This document shows, one piece after another, positions 12,500-24,439 of a DNA stretch of 64,000 nucleotides. Location: assembly GCF_030272615.1 (NCBI RefSeq), contig NC_081406.1, positions 484,065,900 to 484,129,899 of the forward strand. Reading direction: 5' to 3'. Position 1 is the stretch's first letter. Every line of letters starts with the position of its first letter. The notes beneath the pieces were generated by a model, which worked only from the letters and a program-made list of their open reading frames with translations, searched no databases and was not told the DNA's origin. The stretch is from Cryptomeria japonica. Taxonomy: Eukaryota; Streptophyta; Pinopsida; Cupressales; Cupressaceae. The translations under genes and the position numbers were made by a program.

Positions 12500-13770
12500 G
12501 CTAGTTTTGATATTTCCACACTAGGTGCAGAAACCGGTTCCTCTTCCAACATTGTTGATTTCTTCCTCCAGGTTTTGTTCATGTCCGTTTGAACTATTTC
12601 AACATCGATTTCTCCTTCCTAAGTGACCGGTATATCATCAAATATACTTTTTCTGCTTCTACAGAATCTTGCAATGTGACCCGGTTTGTTGCAGTGACAG
12701 CAAACCAATCTAGGTGCTCTCTAAGGTCCATTGTACATGTTTCCATTCTTCCTTCTACATGTTGCAGCAATGTGACCATGACCATGACAGATCATACAAT
12801 TTTCTCTCCATCCGATTGCCGCTTGATGGCCACCACTTCTTGACTGATGTTTGAAGACATTAAACCAGTTGTGGTTCTGGTTCACAAAAGGTTCAGGACC
12901 AATTCCTTGGGTCCTTTGAGGATATCTTCCAGTATTATCCATCACAGACCTGCATTCAAATGCTCTATGCCCAAACTTGTTGCATGCATAACAATGACCA
13001 TTGAACTTATTGGATCTAGGTATATTGTTAATAAAATATGGAAAATAATTGTAGGCTTTGCTCCTACATACATTGGCAGTGTGTCCTTCTTTAAGACAGT
13101 TAAAGCAAACAGGTTTGAATTTTTGCTTACATTTTCCTTTGAGTATCAGTTGCTTCTTTGATGCTTCAACATTTGTTCCTAAGGATTCTCCTTCCTCATG
13201 TCCAAAGAAACCAAGACCATTGGTATTCTTTGCCGGTCTAGATGACTCAAGCTTTTGCTCTAGCTTGACAGTACTTTTGCCAAACTTAGCAAGTATTTCC
13301 TTTGACTCAGAGAGTTCTTTGGAAATAGCAGTATTTGTCTCCATTAGCCTTGTATTTTCAGAGATGGCTATGTTCAGTTCACCTTGCATGTCTTCCTTTT
13401 CCATTCTTCTCTCATGAAGGCAAGCAGTCAATGCACTAATCTCTTGTTTCAACTTGGAGATCTCATGATCTCTGTCCTTTACCAGATCTTCATCTTTTCT
13501 CTGGTTCTCAAGATCTTGACTAAACCGAATAGTCAGTCATTCCAACTCCTTTCTCAAATTGCAGTTTGAATCATTCAGTTTGTTCACTTCTGTAATCATG
13601 GCTTCCATGTTAGCTTCATCTTTAGAACTAATTTCAGATAGCTCCATCAGCCTCTCTGCATGTTCTCTCCTTTTTGCTTGAGATGCCTTGTATTTGACCA
13701 TAAAATCATCATAGGCTTGCTTAGACTGAGTGAGCCATTGAGTAAGTTCCCTCATGGTGTATTCCCCCAT
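12500..13770 (-). pseudogene. element A ORF1: coiled coil plus zinc-knuckle Gag-like protein
   Basis: Begins at the ATG at 13770, shortly after the primer site (MGEYTMREL). Roughly the first 200 codons are heptad-rich coiled coil, then NTNGLGFFGHEEGESL, the GLGF stretch also seen before the knuckles of copia Gag. CX2CX4HX4C knuckles follow: CFNCLKEGHTANVC, CYACNKFGHRAFEC and CMICHGHGHIAATC. After a frameshift near 12725 comes a fourth, CCHCNKPGHIARFC. There is no capsid (UBN2) domain, so this looks like the back half of a copia Gag, probably for RNA binding. Breaks: a TGA near 13537 and the frameshift. Element B has a clear homologue, including NTRL, NGLGF and ES. Confidence 0.85.
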
Positions 13771-13800
13771 ATCTCTTTCCAAGTGGTTAAACTTATAGAA

Positions 13801-13818
13801 AGGTAGGCTCTGATACCA
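13801..13818 (-). promoter_or_regulatory. primer binding site of element A
   Basis: Minus strand reads TGGTATCAGAGCCTACCT two bases after the LTR end. TGGTATCAGAGC is the usual plant copia site complementary to the initiator methionine tRNA 3' end. Confidence 0.88.
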
Positions 13819-13820
13819 AT

Positions 13821-14994
13821 TGATGAATACTAAGAGGGGGGGTGAATCAGTATGCCAAAAATCACTGCACTAAAACACTTACACAGTCTAAAGATAAACC
13901 AGTAAAACAGTCTAACAGATAGACCAGTTACCACACATGCAAACCAAAATGCGAATAAAGCATTCACCCACAAAAGAAATACAACCATAACACAAGATAT
14001 TTGGTGTGGAAACCCAACTGGGAAAAACCACGATGAGATGGAACTCACAAGTCACTATCTGCAGAATAGAAACCAGACCGGTTAAGGTCAGACCGGTTAA
14101 GGTCTTACAATTTTCTTCACCAGAATAGATCCTGTTAGGAATCTCAATCTCTTTTAGGAGATAAGTCCGATTAAAGACTACCTTGTTAGAGGATTTTAGA
14201 CTCAAAGGAGTCAACCACCTTGATAGAGGATTTTACAAAGGCTTTGAGGCCTACCCGGTTAAGGGCTACAGACTTGTCAAAGATGTGAGTAATCAATAAG
14301 TGTTTGATCTATCTAATAGCACAAACTGCTTGGTTAGATCCAATATTGCTCACAGTTAATGCATTCCAGCATTACTTCAGTCTTCTCTATCTCTCTCTCA
14401 ATTACAACTTGATCTTCTCAGATAAGATCGTTCTTACAACAACTCAACATCACCTTAAACCCTAGTATGACATTAACCCTTTCAGAAACAATTTAAAACC
14501 CTAGACATGATGTCCTTTTAAAGGAATCCAAATTCATGTCGGTCCAATAGGATTACATTACAATTTCCTAGGTTCAATGAATCTAGACATACTCAGTAAC
14601 ACGACACAAAAAGAACTGTCAATGTGTCGGCACCATCAAACAATCGGTGGATTGGTAACTCATCACAAAATGCCAGTTGGTAACTCATCACAGAGTATTA
14701 CCGATTCATACAAAATACCAATTCTCAGTTTGACAAAAATGAAGACTGGTAAGAATGTGTTGTGCTGCTTTGCTCTCTCATACCGCTTGGGATCTACAAA
14801 CCGCTTGGGGTCGACATGCTGCTTCAGACCAGGAAACACATTCTACAAAATCTCCAATAGTCTAAAGACTAGAATACAACATACCGGTTGGAACAAATAT
14901 CGGTTGAGCTCAAGCTCATACATGTAAAGGAGATCTTAATACAAGTGTGTGTCCATCAATGACAATCACAACATAAACAACAAAAATGCCAACA
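13821..14994 (-). repeat. 5' LTR of element A
   Basis: Mate of 7179-8338. It contains a short tandem duplication of CAGACCGGTTAAGGT near 14075-14105 that is absent from the other LTR, so the two have diverged since insertion. The U5 end has ACTGATTCACCCCCCC then CTCTTAG before the primer site. Confidence 0.93.
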
Positions 14995-15160
14995 TGTTAG
15001 ACTCAAATTTTTAATGACTCCTATAGTATTTATAGCAGTCCCATCTAACTGCACTACAACCTTATTTAATGGCTCATAAATCAATCTTAACTGGTCAACC
15101 AACTGCCTGGGCATGACTGAGCTACTTGCACCTGAATCTATCATGCAGTTATACACTAGG
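14995..15160 (-). pseudogene. gypsy aspartic protease, N-terminal part (split by element A)
   Basis: Minus-strand reading YNCMIDSGASSSVMPRQLVD carries the DSGA catalytic loop of retroviral-type aspartic proteases, which cut the Gag-Pol polyprotein. It continues VVQLDGTAINTIGVIKNLSL, then is cut by element A. The rest of the fold resumes left of 7178. The DSG triplet is intact; the gene is dead because of the insertion. Confidence 0.85.
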
Positions 15161-17110
15161 TGCTAGCCAATGATCAAAGTGACATAAAAGGGAGGTGGTT
15201 TGTTTACCTTGGATTGCTGAGACTGTTGTTCACTCTTTTGTTGAGGCTTATTTGTAAGAACAACCTTTGAAGCTTGCTAATTAGATGGCTGGACAGTCAA
15301 GGAAAGGTTAGACAAAGCATCATGTAACAAATATTTTTGCCCAAGTAGAGCTAGTGAATCCCACATTGACACACTAACATGAGTTTTCTTCAACTGATCC
15401 AAAATTTTAAAATCAGTCATACTAACCTTCTATTGTCCCTTAGTAACAACAATGTCCTTTTGCACTTGTGCTGGCTGAGGTTGGCTTTTTGGTTGATCTT
15501 TGGTCACCACAAGCTGTGATCTCTGAAGAATCTGTGTATTTTGAGCGGAGAAAGGCCTTGCCTAAGCTTGGGTACTTGGGAAAGGCTGATTATTATTCTT
15601 ATCAGTCTGCTGCCCCATGTCAACAACCCTTTTCTTGGATCTTATGTTGGCTGCTATAAGGATATATGACTGATTTTGAGGCTAATTAACCCCACAAAAC
15701 TCCTCACCTTGCCAATTCATCAAAGTAACATCAGGACTACCTTGTTCCATGGGTATAGATTGTTGTTCATTAACTTCTTCAGACTGATTTCTTGGAACAA
15801 CAACACTATTTTACACCATCAATGCCTGATTTAACATGTCATTGGAGCATGTAGATTGGTTATGTGGCTGCTTGCAAGGAAAACACCACTCATAGTCAGC
15901 TACCAAGTTGTTCTGGATTGGAACAATATCCCTTGAGGAACTGGGTGTATTAGGATTATACTGTTGAAAAGGCCTTTGGTTAAAATTCTTTCTTTGACCT
16001 TGAGAGTTTGGCTAGTACGAGGCCTGGTAGGGAGCTTGGAAAGGAATTTGGTAAGGTGGTTGATTTTGGGCTTTCTTGATATTAACCAAATCATTACCAA
16101 AAATTTGCAAAGTCTTCTGTAGGTTAGCATTTTACTCCTTAATACTTATTATCTCTTGCAAATGACTAGGGACAACATGCTCTTGAACTGCAACTTGAGC
16201 ATTATATGTTGGAAATGAAGGCACAATAGTTATAACAGGTAGAACTATGGGGATAATGGGCTATATATCAGAAAAAATTGGCATGGGAGGCCTAGGTGCT
16301 ATCTTCCCTGCTTGAATAAGACTATTCTCAGCCCTAACAGCAACATCAAATGTTGTTGGTAAAGTATTTCCCCCCATAGACTATATCATGAGTGCAATAT
16401 CACTATTCAAAGCCTTTAAGTAAAACAAAAAAGCATAATCATTAGAAGGTTTTACCGATGCTGGAATCCGATTCCAATTCCTTTGAAACCAGTAGTTGAA
16501 ATCCATCATATGCTCATGTGGAGCTCTTTTGATGGTAGTGAGCAGCTCCACCAATGAAAGATGATCTAACTTGTCTTCAAAATGCCGATTTAAAAGTTGC
16601 CCCAGCTCATCCTACGTAGCTATTGAGTTCATAGGAAAGCCCTTGAACCACTGAAGGGCTTTCCCTTTGAAAGAGGCCGCCAAAAGCCTCAAAGCAACAT
16701 TTTTTGCAATAATATGATGCACTCCACACAAGGAAGCCACATCTCTAATATGTTCAATAGTTTTTGTTTGATCCTCTCTAGTGAAAAATGGCAAACTCTT
16801 AAGTTTTGCAGTTGGTATGTCATCATGTTGAACCAAATTTAAAGGACTACCCTGATTAAAAGGCACAAATGGATGGACCCTAGGGGTTGATTAAGAGCCA
16901 TATTGCTGTTAGAAATAGCAACACTGGTAGAACTAGTGGTATTTGGTGTATTCTGATTGGAAGAAATTGCAAACAGTGGATTGTTATGAGATGTAACAAT
17001 AGGGTAAAAATTAGAATTAACAAGAAACACACCAACTAATAGATTTGGAACTTTGTTAACTACCCTAGCTCTCCTTTTTGGGGTGATAGCTGGGTATGAT
17101 TGACTGAGGT
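15161..17110 (-). pseudogene. gypsy gag (broken)
   Basis: Gag builds the virus-like particle. The capsid-type retrotransposon Gag domain is clear around 16380-16810 (AASFKGKALQWFKGFP, then DELGQLLNRHFEDKL and HMMDFNYWFQRNWNRIP). A Gln/Pro-rich linker follows, then a single knuckle near 15890 (CFPCKQPHNQSTC, spacing CX2CX3HX4C). The fall into the protease is direct. Breaks include a frameshift near 16850 and many stops, mostly TAG (MI*SMGG, SDI*PII, ASY*PNS). The first start codon cannot be chosen safely, because the N-terminal 60 codons are low-complexity Ser/Asn. Confidence 0.88.
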
Positions 17111-17169
17111 TGCACTTTGCCTAGTCTGGTATTTTCTCATAAACTAGGAAGGTTGGACTGCTAAAATAC

Positions 17170-17187
17170 CAAAGATTTGAGTCGCCA
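17170..17187 (-). promoter_or_regulatory. probable primer binding site of the gypsy element
   Basis: Minus strand reads TGGCGACTCAAATCTTTG two bases after the inferred LTR end (TTTCACA, then CC). TGGCGACTC-type sites occur next to LTRs in plant gypsy elements. I cannot name the tRNA without a search. Confidence 0.6.
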
Positions 17188-17189
17188 GG

Positions 17190-20100
17190 TGTGAAAAATA
17201 ATTTGTTGCTGCACACACCAAGATAGCATACGGTGGCCTTCTATGAACTATAAAGTCCAACGGTCCCACCATGCATGCCAAAAAAATGTTGTCACATGGG
17301 TTTGCACCCAATGCAAGCTTGAAATTCCTACAATCCAGTGACACATTGGACTGCTCTGAGGTTGTGGGTATCCTATTATGAGAGCAGACCTCCGGATTAT
17401 AGGCCAACTTCCTATTTGATCACCTAAAAACTAATGACTTATTCACTGGAAAAGAGGTAGATGGATATGCATAGAACTAAAACTAACTACTACTAGGTGA
17501 TCCACCAATGATTGAAAATGACTTGCAATGATAAGGAACTCACAAGAATCCAATAAAGAAAACTAAAACACTCACAACTCCAGATTGCATACTTTGCATA
17601 AATGCCTCATGTAAAAGGTTCTGTCTTTCTGATATTTTTGTGAAGGAGAACAAAGATAGTTCCCACAACTTTATTTACCAAACAGTATAACTCAAACACT
17701 GATCTGCACTATAGTATGCTTAACCATGCACTGAACATTGAAGGAATAGAGATAAAATGAAGAATTATTTGATAATAATCACAACTAATTCATCCAAAAG
17801 TATTCACAACCACATTTAGAACACAGAAAATAAGAGAAGGATTCAGTTGTTTATTGAAAACAAGGAGTATTTCTCATTACAAAGTCTGAATAATGCTCAT
17901 GAAAATATGAAAAATATTTATAAAAAAAAAAGAGTTACAAGAGCAAAGATCAGAGTTACAAGAGCAAAGATCTCTGCTCTTGAACTGGTACAAAGTCCAG
18001 AACTCTCCTAAAAAAAAAGTGAAAAACAATCACTTATACAAAAGCTTGCAAAAAATTCAAAATTTGAATTTTTGGCTCCAAGATGGATCAATTGTCATCA
18101 ATTCTAAGCCTTTCCTCAAAATCAAGGGCTTAACTGAGAGAGAAACTCCTCCAAAACTGTTGACTTCTTGTCATTTTGCGTTGAGTTCACCTGGACTGAG
18201 TCACTCATCTACAGACAATTTACAACTCACACACCTTCTTATCGGGTTATTGGCGTAGCATCAAAACACTCCTGCCGATATCCGATGGCGCGCTCCCAAC
18301 AGTGTGATATTTGATGGTGCGCTCCCAACAGTATGCTTTCCTATCAGGTTATCAGGCGGCATGAAAACTAGTCTTTCTGATACCCTATGGCGTGCTCCGC
18401 CACACACTCCAACTCGCTCCAATCCACTAGTGACCTCATCGGGATATCAGGGTAGGTGGAAAACACTTCCGCCAATATCCGATAGCTCCTTTTTGACCTT
18501 ATGCAAACTCATCGAGCATTGAGGTAGGGTAAAACTGGTTGTTCCAATAGCCGATGGTAGCACTCCACAGAATTCTTTGTCGAGCTCCACCACTTGGTTC
18601 TTCTTCTACGATCTGCCATGTGGCACATCTTGATTCATTTTGAGCCCACCTAGATGGCCACCTCAACTTTCCACCTCGCTAGTCGCTATGTTGCAGTGAT
18701 AACTGGGCATGCGAATTTTCCTTGCGCCTTAGCAACAACCGTCAGATCATTCTTGATCACCATTGATCTTTCTTGATCTGCATGCCCGTTAACCCCAACT
18801 AATCTGCTCCCCTCTACCACGTGTCACCATGTGGCACCCTCTGGTTCACTCATGAGATCCACCTGGGCAACACTTATCTATCGGGCCTACTCGCGGATCC
18901 ACCTAGACCACCACATCCCTAGTGGTTCTGTTGGATATCATTCTTTCGACGAAACTACTCCCTCGGTGAACAGTTTTCATGTCTCATTGAAACTGCAGTT
19001 TCATCAATACCTCTCATTTCGATGAAATCGATGCCTTTGGTGAAACCTTGTAGAGATTCATCACGGCCAAGGTCTACTCGATATTCATTTTGATGACACG
19101 CAACCTATTCTATCACATCATCACTACTGGACCTTCCACATATTTTTCCATTTGTGCCACATGTCAGTCTATAGTTTGCCACCTGATCCACCTAAGAACA
19201 GCCTCATCCATCACCTCAGTGCCACTAGGCCCACTATTTCAGTTTGGTTTGTTCAGCATCAGTCTTTCGGCCAAACTTCCTCCCTCAGTGAACAATTTTC
19301 ATGTCTCATCGAAACTGCAGTTTCATCGATACCTCTTATTTCGATGAAACCGATGCCTTCGATGAAACCTTTTAGAGATCCATTGCCAAGATCTGTTCGA
19401 TAGGTCACTCTCTAGTTTGACTTCACATCTAGCTGGGGCACCATCTAGGTGCCACCTCATCAGTTGCTAAGTCATGGAGATTAACAGTCAAGCACTTTCG
19501 CATAGCGGTATAGTGATGGCTGTTAGATCCTTTACAACCTGCTCACTTGTTAATTTGCCCTTTTACTACAAAATTTGGCCGTTTTGAGACATGCACGCAC
19601 GTGGGGGGACCACCAACATTGAGCTGCAACTTGCCAAAAGCCCTTAAGCTTTGACACTAAGGATATATGCGGCCTTGCATATAAATGTGATAAATTTCCT
19701 TCGAGCGGCCAATGTGGGATAAATGGTCTACGCCTGGGCCTTTCCATCGGGTCATCAAGATAACATGAAACCACTCCCCTTTAGCCAATGACAACATTCC
19801 ACGCTCTACACTACTCATCGGGTCATCTTGCCGATCGGGGTAGGTCTTGCTGATAAGGGAAAAATTCAAAAAAAACTGCAAAGAAACACCCATCTCCATC
19901 AACATGTTGAGATCAACCCTCGTGGGAGCCACATTTTACCCCACATGCTATAATTCAATGAACAAAAAGTTATTTTTCCTGTGTCTGCACATGAAGCAAA
20001 GAAGTTAGACAAAAACATGTATTCATTTCATAATTAGCACTTGTTTCTCCTTTAGAGGCATATTGATATGATATCTCCTACATCTTTCTGCCATGAAAAT

Positions 20101-20234
20101 GATATTGCAATATTTTGTCTTTCTTTTCAAATAATCATGAATGCAATTTAGCAGAATAAAAAAATGCACCTTCTTGCTCATGTGTAAAATATCATAGCTC
20201 TACCTGATTGAGCTAGTAGCAAAAATAGGTAACA
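17190..20234 (-). repeat. 5' LTR of the gypsy element
   Basis: About 3.04 kb. On the element strand it runs from TGTTACC to TTTCACA. It is the full mate of the partial LTR at the window start. Features kept from the mate: the four-fold motif near 18239-18552, and the duplicated block near 18938-19085 and 19258-19400. Each copy of that block holds the perfect palindrome GAAACTGCAGTTTC (18989-19002 and 19311-19324). It also has a 21-bp repeat of GAGTTACAAGAGCAAAGATC near 17931-17972. The boundary at 17190 rests on the TG start and the adjacent primer site. Confidence 0.82.
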
Positions 20235-20392
20235 ATATGAATATACCTTTATCGGTTTGTGAAATCTGCAAACCTAGAATTTTTTGTATCTCTCCAATCA
20301 TAGACATTTCAAATTCTTCCTACATCTTGTTAGCAAAGTTTTTACATAATCCATCTTCACCTCCAAAAATGATATCGTCCACAAATACAAAT
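20235..20392 (-). pseudogene. copia reverse transcriptase fragment
   Basis: Minus strand encodes [12 protein letters not shown] (the copia RT catalytic box), a stop in place of the next residue pair ([14 protein letters not shown]), then LGLQISQTDKGIFI. It is flush against the gypsy LTR on one side and an LTR remnant on the other. It is the target the gypsy element landed in. Confidence 0.85.
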
Positions 20393-21547
20393 TGTTAGGA
20401 ACCGGAAGGACAACTGGGAGGGGGGGTGAATTAGTTGTTAAACAACTGTCAATAAATTATAATCCAAATGGAAATTATTCCAACTTAAACTTAGTGCCGA
20501 TAAACCAAACTTAAATGCTGATAAAATAGATTAACAGTTATAGCAGTACCGGTATAACTCAATGCATGAAATAGAAAGAGAAACAACATCCATGACACAT
20601 AACACAAATATTTTGACGTGGAAACCCTGTAAGGGGAAAAACCATGGTGGAAAACCTTACCCACAATTAGATGATACTACTGCAGAATGTAAGTGTATAC
20701 AAATGGGGTCTACACATGCAGAAAGGCCAACCGCCTAGAGCTCACTGCTCAATCACAAAATAGGAGTCACACTGACTACAGTTGGATGGTTAAATCCAAT
20801 AACAATGTATTGCTCAAGATAGCATCTGCAATGCTGGATTCAATACCGGTTTAAGCTCTGAACATGAGTTCCAAACACCTTCATAACCTTCCTTCAACCT
20901 TCAAATAATATATGTGTGATTCGCACAAGGGTCTGCTTATTTTTGCTCTATAATGATCTTCAATTTTCGTACACACTCATACCATTTTTCATACCATATC
21001 TCAGAAATGAGATCTTACGTTTATTTATATAAAACCTAAGACCAAATGTTAAGGTCGCCTCACTAAAGATATTACATTTAAATCAATTACAAAATAAGTC
21101 TTGATGCGATACAATATGTTGGCCTCAATACAATATGCAATCAATAAACCAATTCCAAAACATGTCGTGTTGATCTGGAATATATATCATGTATCGGTCC
21201 ATAACCTAGACCTATCTGCCAGTAAAGGCAAACATGTCAACCCGATTAGACCAATAAGAAAAACACCAAAATCAAACATCCAATCCATGTCTTTGATATA
21301 ACCAAATGATCTTCAGATGATAACAAGTTATCATCACTGCCGGTGAACAATATAATTTGCCGATGAAGCATATATCGGTGACTATGCATAAGCCACTAAC
21401 CATGTCGATGAACACAATGTGCTGGTGCATCAACAAACCAATATAACCAGAGTGCCAAACTATCAATGTAGACCTCCAGAAGGATAAGTGTTGACATCAA
21501 TGGCAAAACCAATGCAACACATGACAAAGTCATCCATAATACCAACA
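20393..21547 (-). repeat. copia-type LTR, solo or truncated
   Basis: Starts TGTTAGGAACC and ends ATACCAACA. It has the GGGAGGGGGGGTGAATTAG end and the AATATTTTGACGTGGAAACCC module found in other LTRs here. The left flank is copia RT (last five bases CAAAT), while the right flank (GATCC) does not continue that RT, so no target duplication is visible. It is a rearranged or truncated insertion. No internal coding sequence is attached. Confidence 0.75.
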
Positions 21548-22081
21548 GATCCATCATTAGAGCATGGTCCTTGTTTGGAACTTGTGATAGCTCCATCTAT
21601 TGTGCTTGATATCTCTCATCTTGCATGTTGTCCACCTTCCTAAAATAATGATGAGAAAGATCGAGGAGCGCATGACATTCTTGATTAGCTTCATTAGCAC
21701 TATAGATTCTCTCTCTCCCCTCTCTTTCTTGTTTATGACCTTATATTTGTCTCTCCATTCTTCTATTTGTTGTCCCTAGTGTTGTCTACTTGAGGACGAT
21801 GCAAAGCATTGAGATATCTTTAGCCTCTTCCATGTTGACTCAAAAGACACATGTGTTATTTTCTTCCATGGTGGTTTCCTTTCTTTGGGGGATGCGGATA
21901 ATTCTATATATATATATATATACATACATATATATATATATAAATATATATGTATGTATATATATATATATATAGAAATATATATACATATATACATATA
22001 TACATATATATATACATATATATATATATACATACATATATATATATATATACATACATGCATATATATATATATATATAT

Positions 22082-22114
<33 letters not shown>

Positions 22115-22149
22115 CATACATACATACATATATATATATATATACATAC

Positions 22150-22194
<45 letters not shown>

Positions 22195-22702
22195 TTAGCA
22201 TAAAAAGTATACTGACTCCAAAGTTAGGTGAAACCACATTGTGTTTTGTGTTTTGTGTTCATTATCTTTGATTTGTCCTCTCTTGGGGGATAAATTATTG
22301 TGATAACATGCTTATCTTTTTGTGTGTATCCTACCTTAAAGAAATTGCTCTCAATAATGTGTATGCAATCACTTTAATATGGGGGCATACACTTAGCTCA
22401 ATGATTCTCTCTCTTGCATATCTTGATACTTAAAGTTACTTAGCTTTTGATTTGTAATTCTTGGTATTTTTCTTTTCATGACTCATAGTAAGATATTCTT
22501 ACTAGTTGTAGTCATGGTTCTCTCTTTCTCTCTCCCATGATGTTCCCTTTTACCTTGTCATTGAAGTTGTGAGATCCTAAAGTCTACTGGGGGCTTGGTG
22601 TATCCTGCCTCCTTGATGACTTGGTGAAAGTCTTTCAATTTGAACCCTTTTTACTTTACCGAGAGTATGATTGACATCATACTTGCTAAAGTGGGGGCTA
22701 AA
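21548..22702 (+). other. non-coding 3' internal part of an older gypsy element
   Basis: No ORF with family resemblance. The stretch ends in AAAGTGGGGGCTAAA, a polypurine tract, immediately before an LTR-like TGTAGCATCC at 22703. Phrases such as CTTGAGGACGATGCAAAGC also suit the region between integrase and 3' LTR in plant gypsy elements. It contains the AT microsatellite listed next. Confidence 0.5.
21903..22191. repeat. (TA)n/(CATA)n microsatellite
   Basis: About 290 bp of alternating TA and CATA units, with the CATA blocks lengthening toward the right end. ORFs here (Tyr/Ile repeats on both strands) are composition artefacts. Confidence 0.97.
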
Positions 22703-23976
22703 TGTAGCATCCTAAAATTGCACCCCTTGCAATTTTGACCGCATTTGGATCTTCACCTTGGTGTTTTGTGCTCTTTTGCCTAATTGAAGACATGATTATG
22801 TTCATACACATCACAAATGCCAAAAACTTTGAATTTTCCCTTGTCATGCACCTTGATCCTGGCCTAAAATAGGGTAGGATCAGGGTGTGGCACCATGGTC
22901 CTCCCTAAAAAGGGGCCCCTCAAAACCATTTTTCCCATTTCAAATTTGAGTAGGATTTCCCTCTCTGTGTCGAATTGTGTCAAAAAATTAGTGAATTTTC
23001 TCAATGGGCAAGTATATAAAGAGGATTTATCCTCTCATTTGAATATCTATCAATCACATGAGCAAGTATTGAGCATACATACAACATAAAGCAATCAAGA
23101 ATTCAAGAGAAATTGAGCATATTTCCAGTCTTCCTTCAATCCTGGGAGCAACAATAAAGTCAAGATCAAGCATTGAAGTGGAGATATACATCCTATATCA
23201 TGAAACCCTAATTCCATGTGGAGGCAAGTAAAACTTCACAAGGAGGTATAATCATTTCATTTTCAATCATAATTCAACATCTCCCTTAAAAGGAGAACAT
23301 TTCTTTTCAATCAATTCAATTACATCTATCTCAATTTTATGGTTAATTCCAAAACCAGGGTTTGACTGAAGGCAAGTGCCTATTCCCAACCCATTTCCCT
23401 TTCTTCCTGTGTGCAGGAAATAGGTGCACAGTTGTACTTCTTGAAATAAGCTTCAAACACATAGATGGAACAACCCTTTTTGATGTGTGGAAAATTCGGA
23501 GGACCAAGAGGCAACGCCACAGTCCCTACTTTTTTGGGGCATTTTTACAGGGCAAATCCAAATCAACTTATATTACTCAGATGTAGGTGCACAACAAAAT
23601 CTCAAACCTATAGCTCAGTTTTTTCTCAGTTTTGTCTTTAATTTCAGCACTTTACCCTAAATCGGCATTTCAATTTACAAAAGAGGGAAAAACACATCAT
23701 AATCAATCAATCCATTTAGAATTTAATCCTTATCTAATTTTTGATTGAATCTAGTGGATTCCTCCCCTCTTTTTAATGTAAAGGAAATTTCTCCACCCAC
23801 TAAAAGTGAAAATTGATTTGGTGATTTCTCCATCTATGTTGCAAATTTCCAAATCAAATTTTCCCCTTTACAGGTTGTTCTATTACCTTCTACTTCAGCA
23901 ATTCAAAGCTCCTTTGTGCTTTGAATGTCCACTTAAATTCTTTCGTATCTCCACTCATTATCTTAGTGGTTGATAT
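22703..23976 (+). repeat. gypsy-type LTR or LTR part
   Basis: Begins TGTAGCATCCTAAAATTGCA right after a polypurine tract. It has a TATA box (AAGTATATAAAGAGG) near 23010 about 300 bp in, as expected for an LTR promoter. The mate is not in the window and the right boundary is unclear, since another LTR fragment abuts it. No gene seen. Confidence 0.5.
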
Positions 23977-24400
23977 TGTTGGCAATTTGGAGGAATTGAT
24001 TATGTGTTGCATTGATGTTTGTCATTGATGTCAACACTAGTTGTTTTGTTATCTATCAGCTTCTGGTAGAGTGGTTGGTCTTTGATGTTGATCTAGAGAT
24101 TTGACTCTGGTTTTGGTTTGACTATTGGAATTGGTTTGGATTGATTATTCATGTGCTCCTAGTGTGTATCACATTTAGTTGGTTTGGTATTTGATGATCC
24201 AAATGCTATCATATGTTCTAGTAAGCCTTTTTGTTACTAGTAAGGGTTTTACCGATAGCGCTTTGTTGAATATCTTTTGATGAATCCAATAAGTGGTGTT
24301 GGTGCGGGTTCTAGAAGGTTATTTGGATGTTGATGGTTATTAGGTTCATGTTCCAGTTGTTCGTGGTGTTTCATAGGTATATGTTGGAGGAAGTTAATTA
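23977..24400 (+). repeat. copia-type LTR 5' fragment
   Basis: Starts TGTTGGCAATTTGG and runs through TTGTCATTGATGTCAACACT, the same opening as the Copia-2 LTR and the solo LTR at 32106. The similarity fades near 24400, where LINE sequence takes over. Truncated; no mate. Confidence 0.65.
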
Positions 24401-24439
24401 ATAAATTAAAATGGGTTATTACCCTTCCCAACCATTTGA

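Larger units (their letters stand above)
7179..14994 (-). mobile_element. element A: pol-less LTR retrotransposon
   Basis: A 7.8-kb insertion bounded by direct LTRs and by a TGTTA duplication at 7174-7178 and 14995-14999. LTR ends read TGTTGG...CATCA on the minus strand. The primer site directly after the 5' LTR reads TGGTATCAGAGCC, the initiator-Met type used by copia elements. Several AGGGGGAG purine tracts precede the 3' LTR. Inside, I find no protease, integrase or RT in any frame. Instead there is a coiled-coil/zinc-knuckle ORF1 and a very long ORF2. Excising it rejoins the gypsy protease frame. It must have moved with enzymes from another copia element (inference). Confidence 0.93.
1..20234 (-). 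mobile_element. Ty3/gypsy LTR retrotransposon, minus strand, left end cut by window
   Basis: Two long direct repeats (from the window start to 2714, and 17190-20234) flank minus-strand gag, protease, RNase H, reverse transcriptase, RNase H and integrase remnants, in that transcription order. RT before integrase is the Ty3/gypsy order. The gag zinc knuckle has the CX2CX3HX4C spacing I associate with the Tat/Athila branch, and the extra RNase H also fits Tat. A 7.8-kb pol-less LTR element (A) sits inside the protease region. The right flank is copia RT sequence, so this element inserted into an older copia. ATATG just right of the LTR is the probable TSD, but the left flank lies outside the window. 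All ORFs carry stops or frameshifts, so the copy is dead. Confidence 0.93.

Noticed and set aside
17144-17407. Minus-strand 87-codon ORF at the LTR and primer-site boundary
   Set aside because: It spans the inferred LTR end and primer site of the gypsy element and has no family resemblance.
21903-22191. Regularly spaced CATACATACATA blocks as a CRISPR-like array
   Set aside because: Spacer-like parts are themselves TA repeats; this is a plant microsatellite.
21776-22237. Several long Tyr/Ile-repeat ORFs on both strands
   Set aside because: They translate the (TA)n/(CATA)n microsatellite in every frame.
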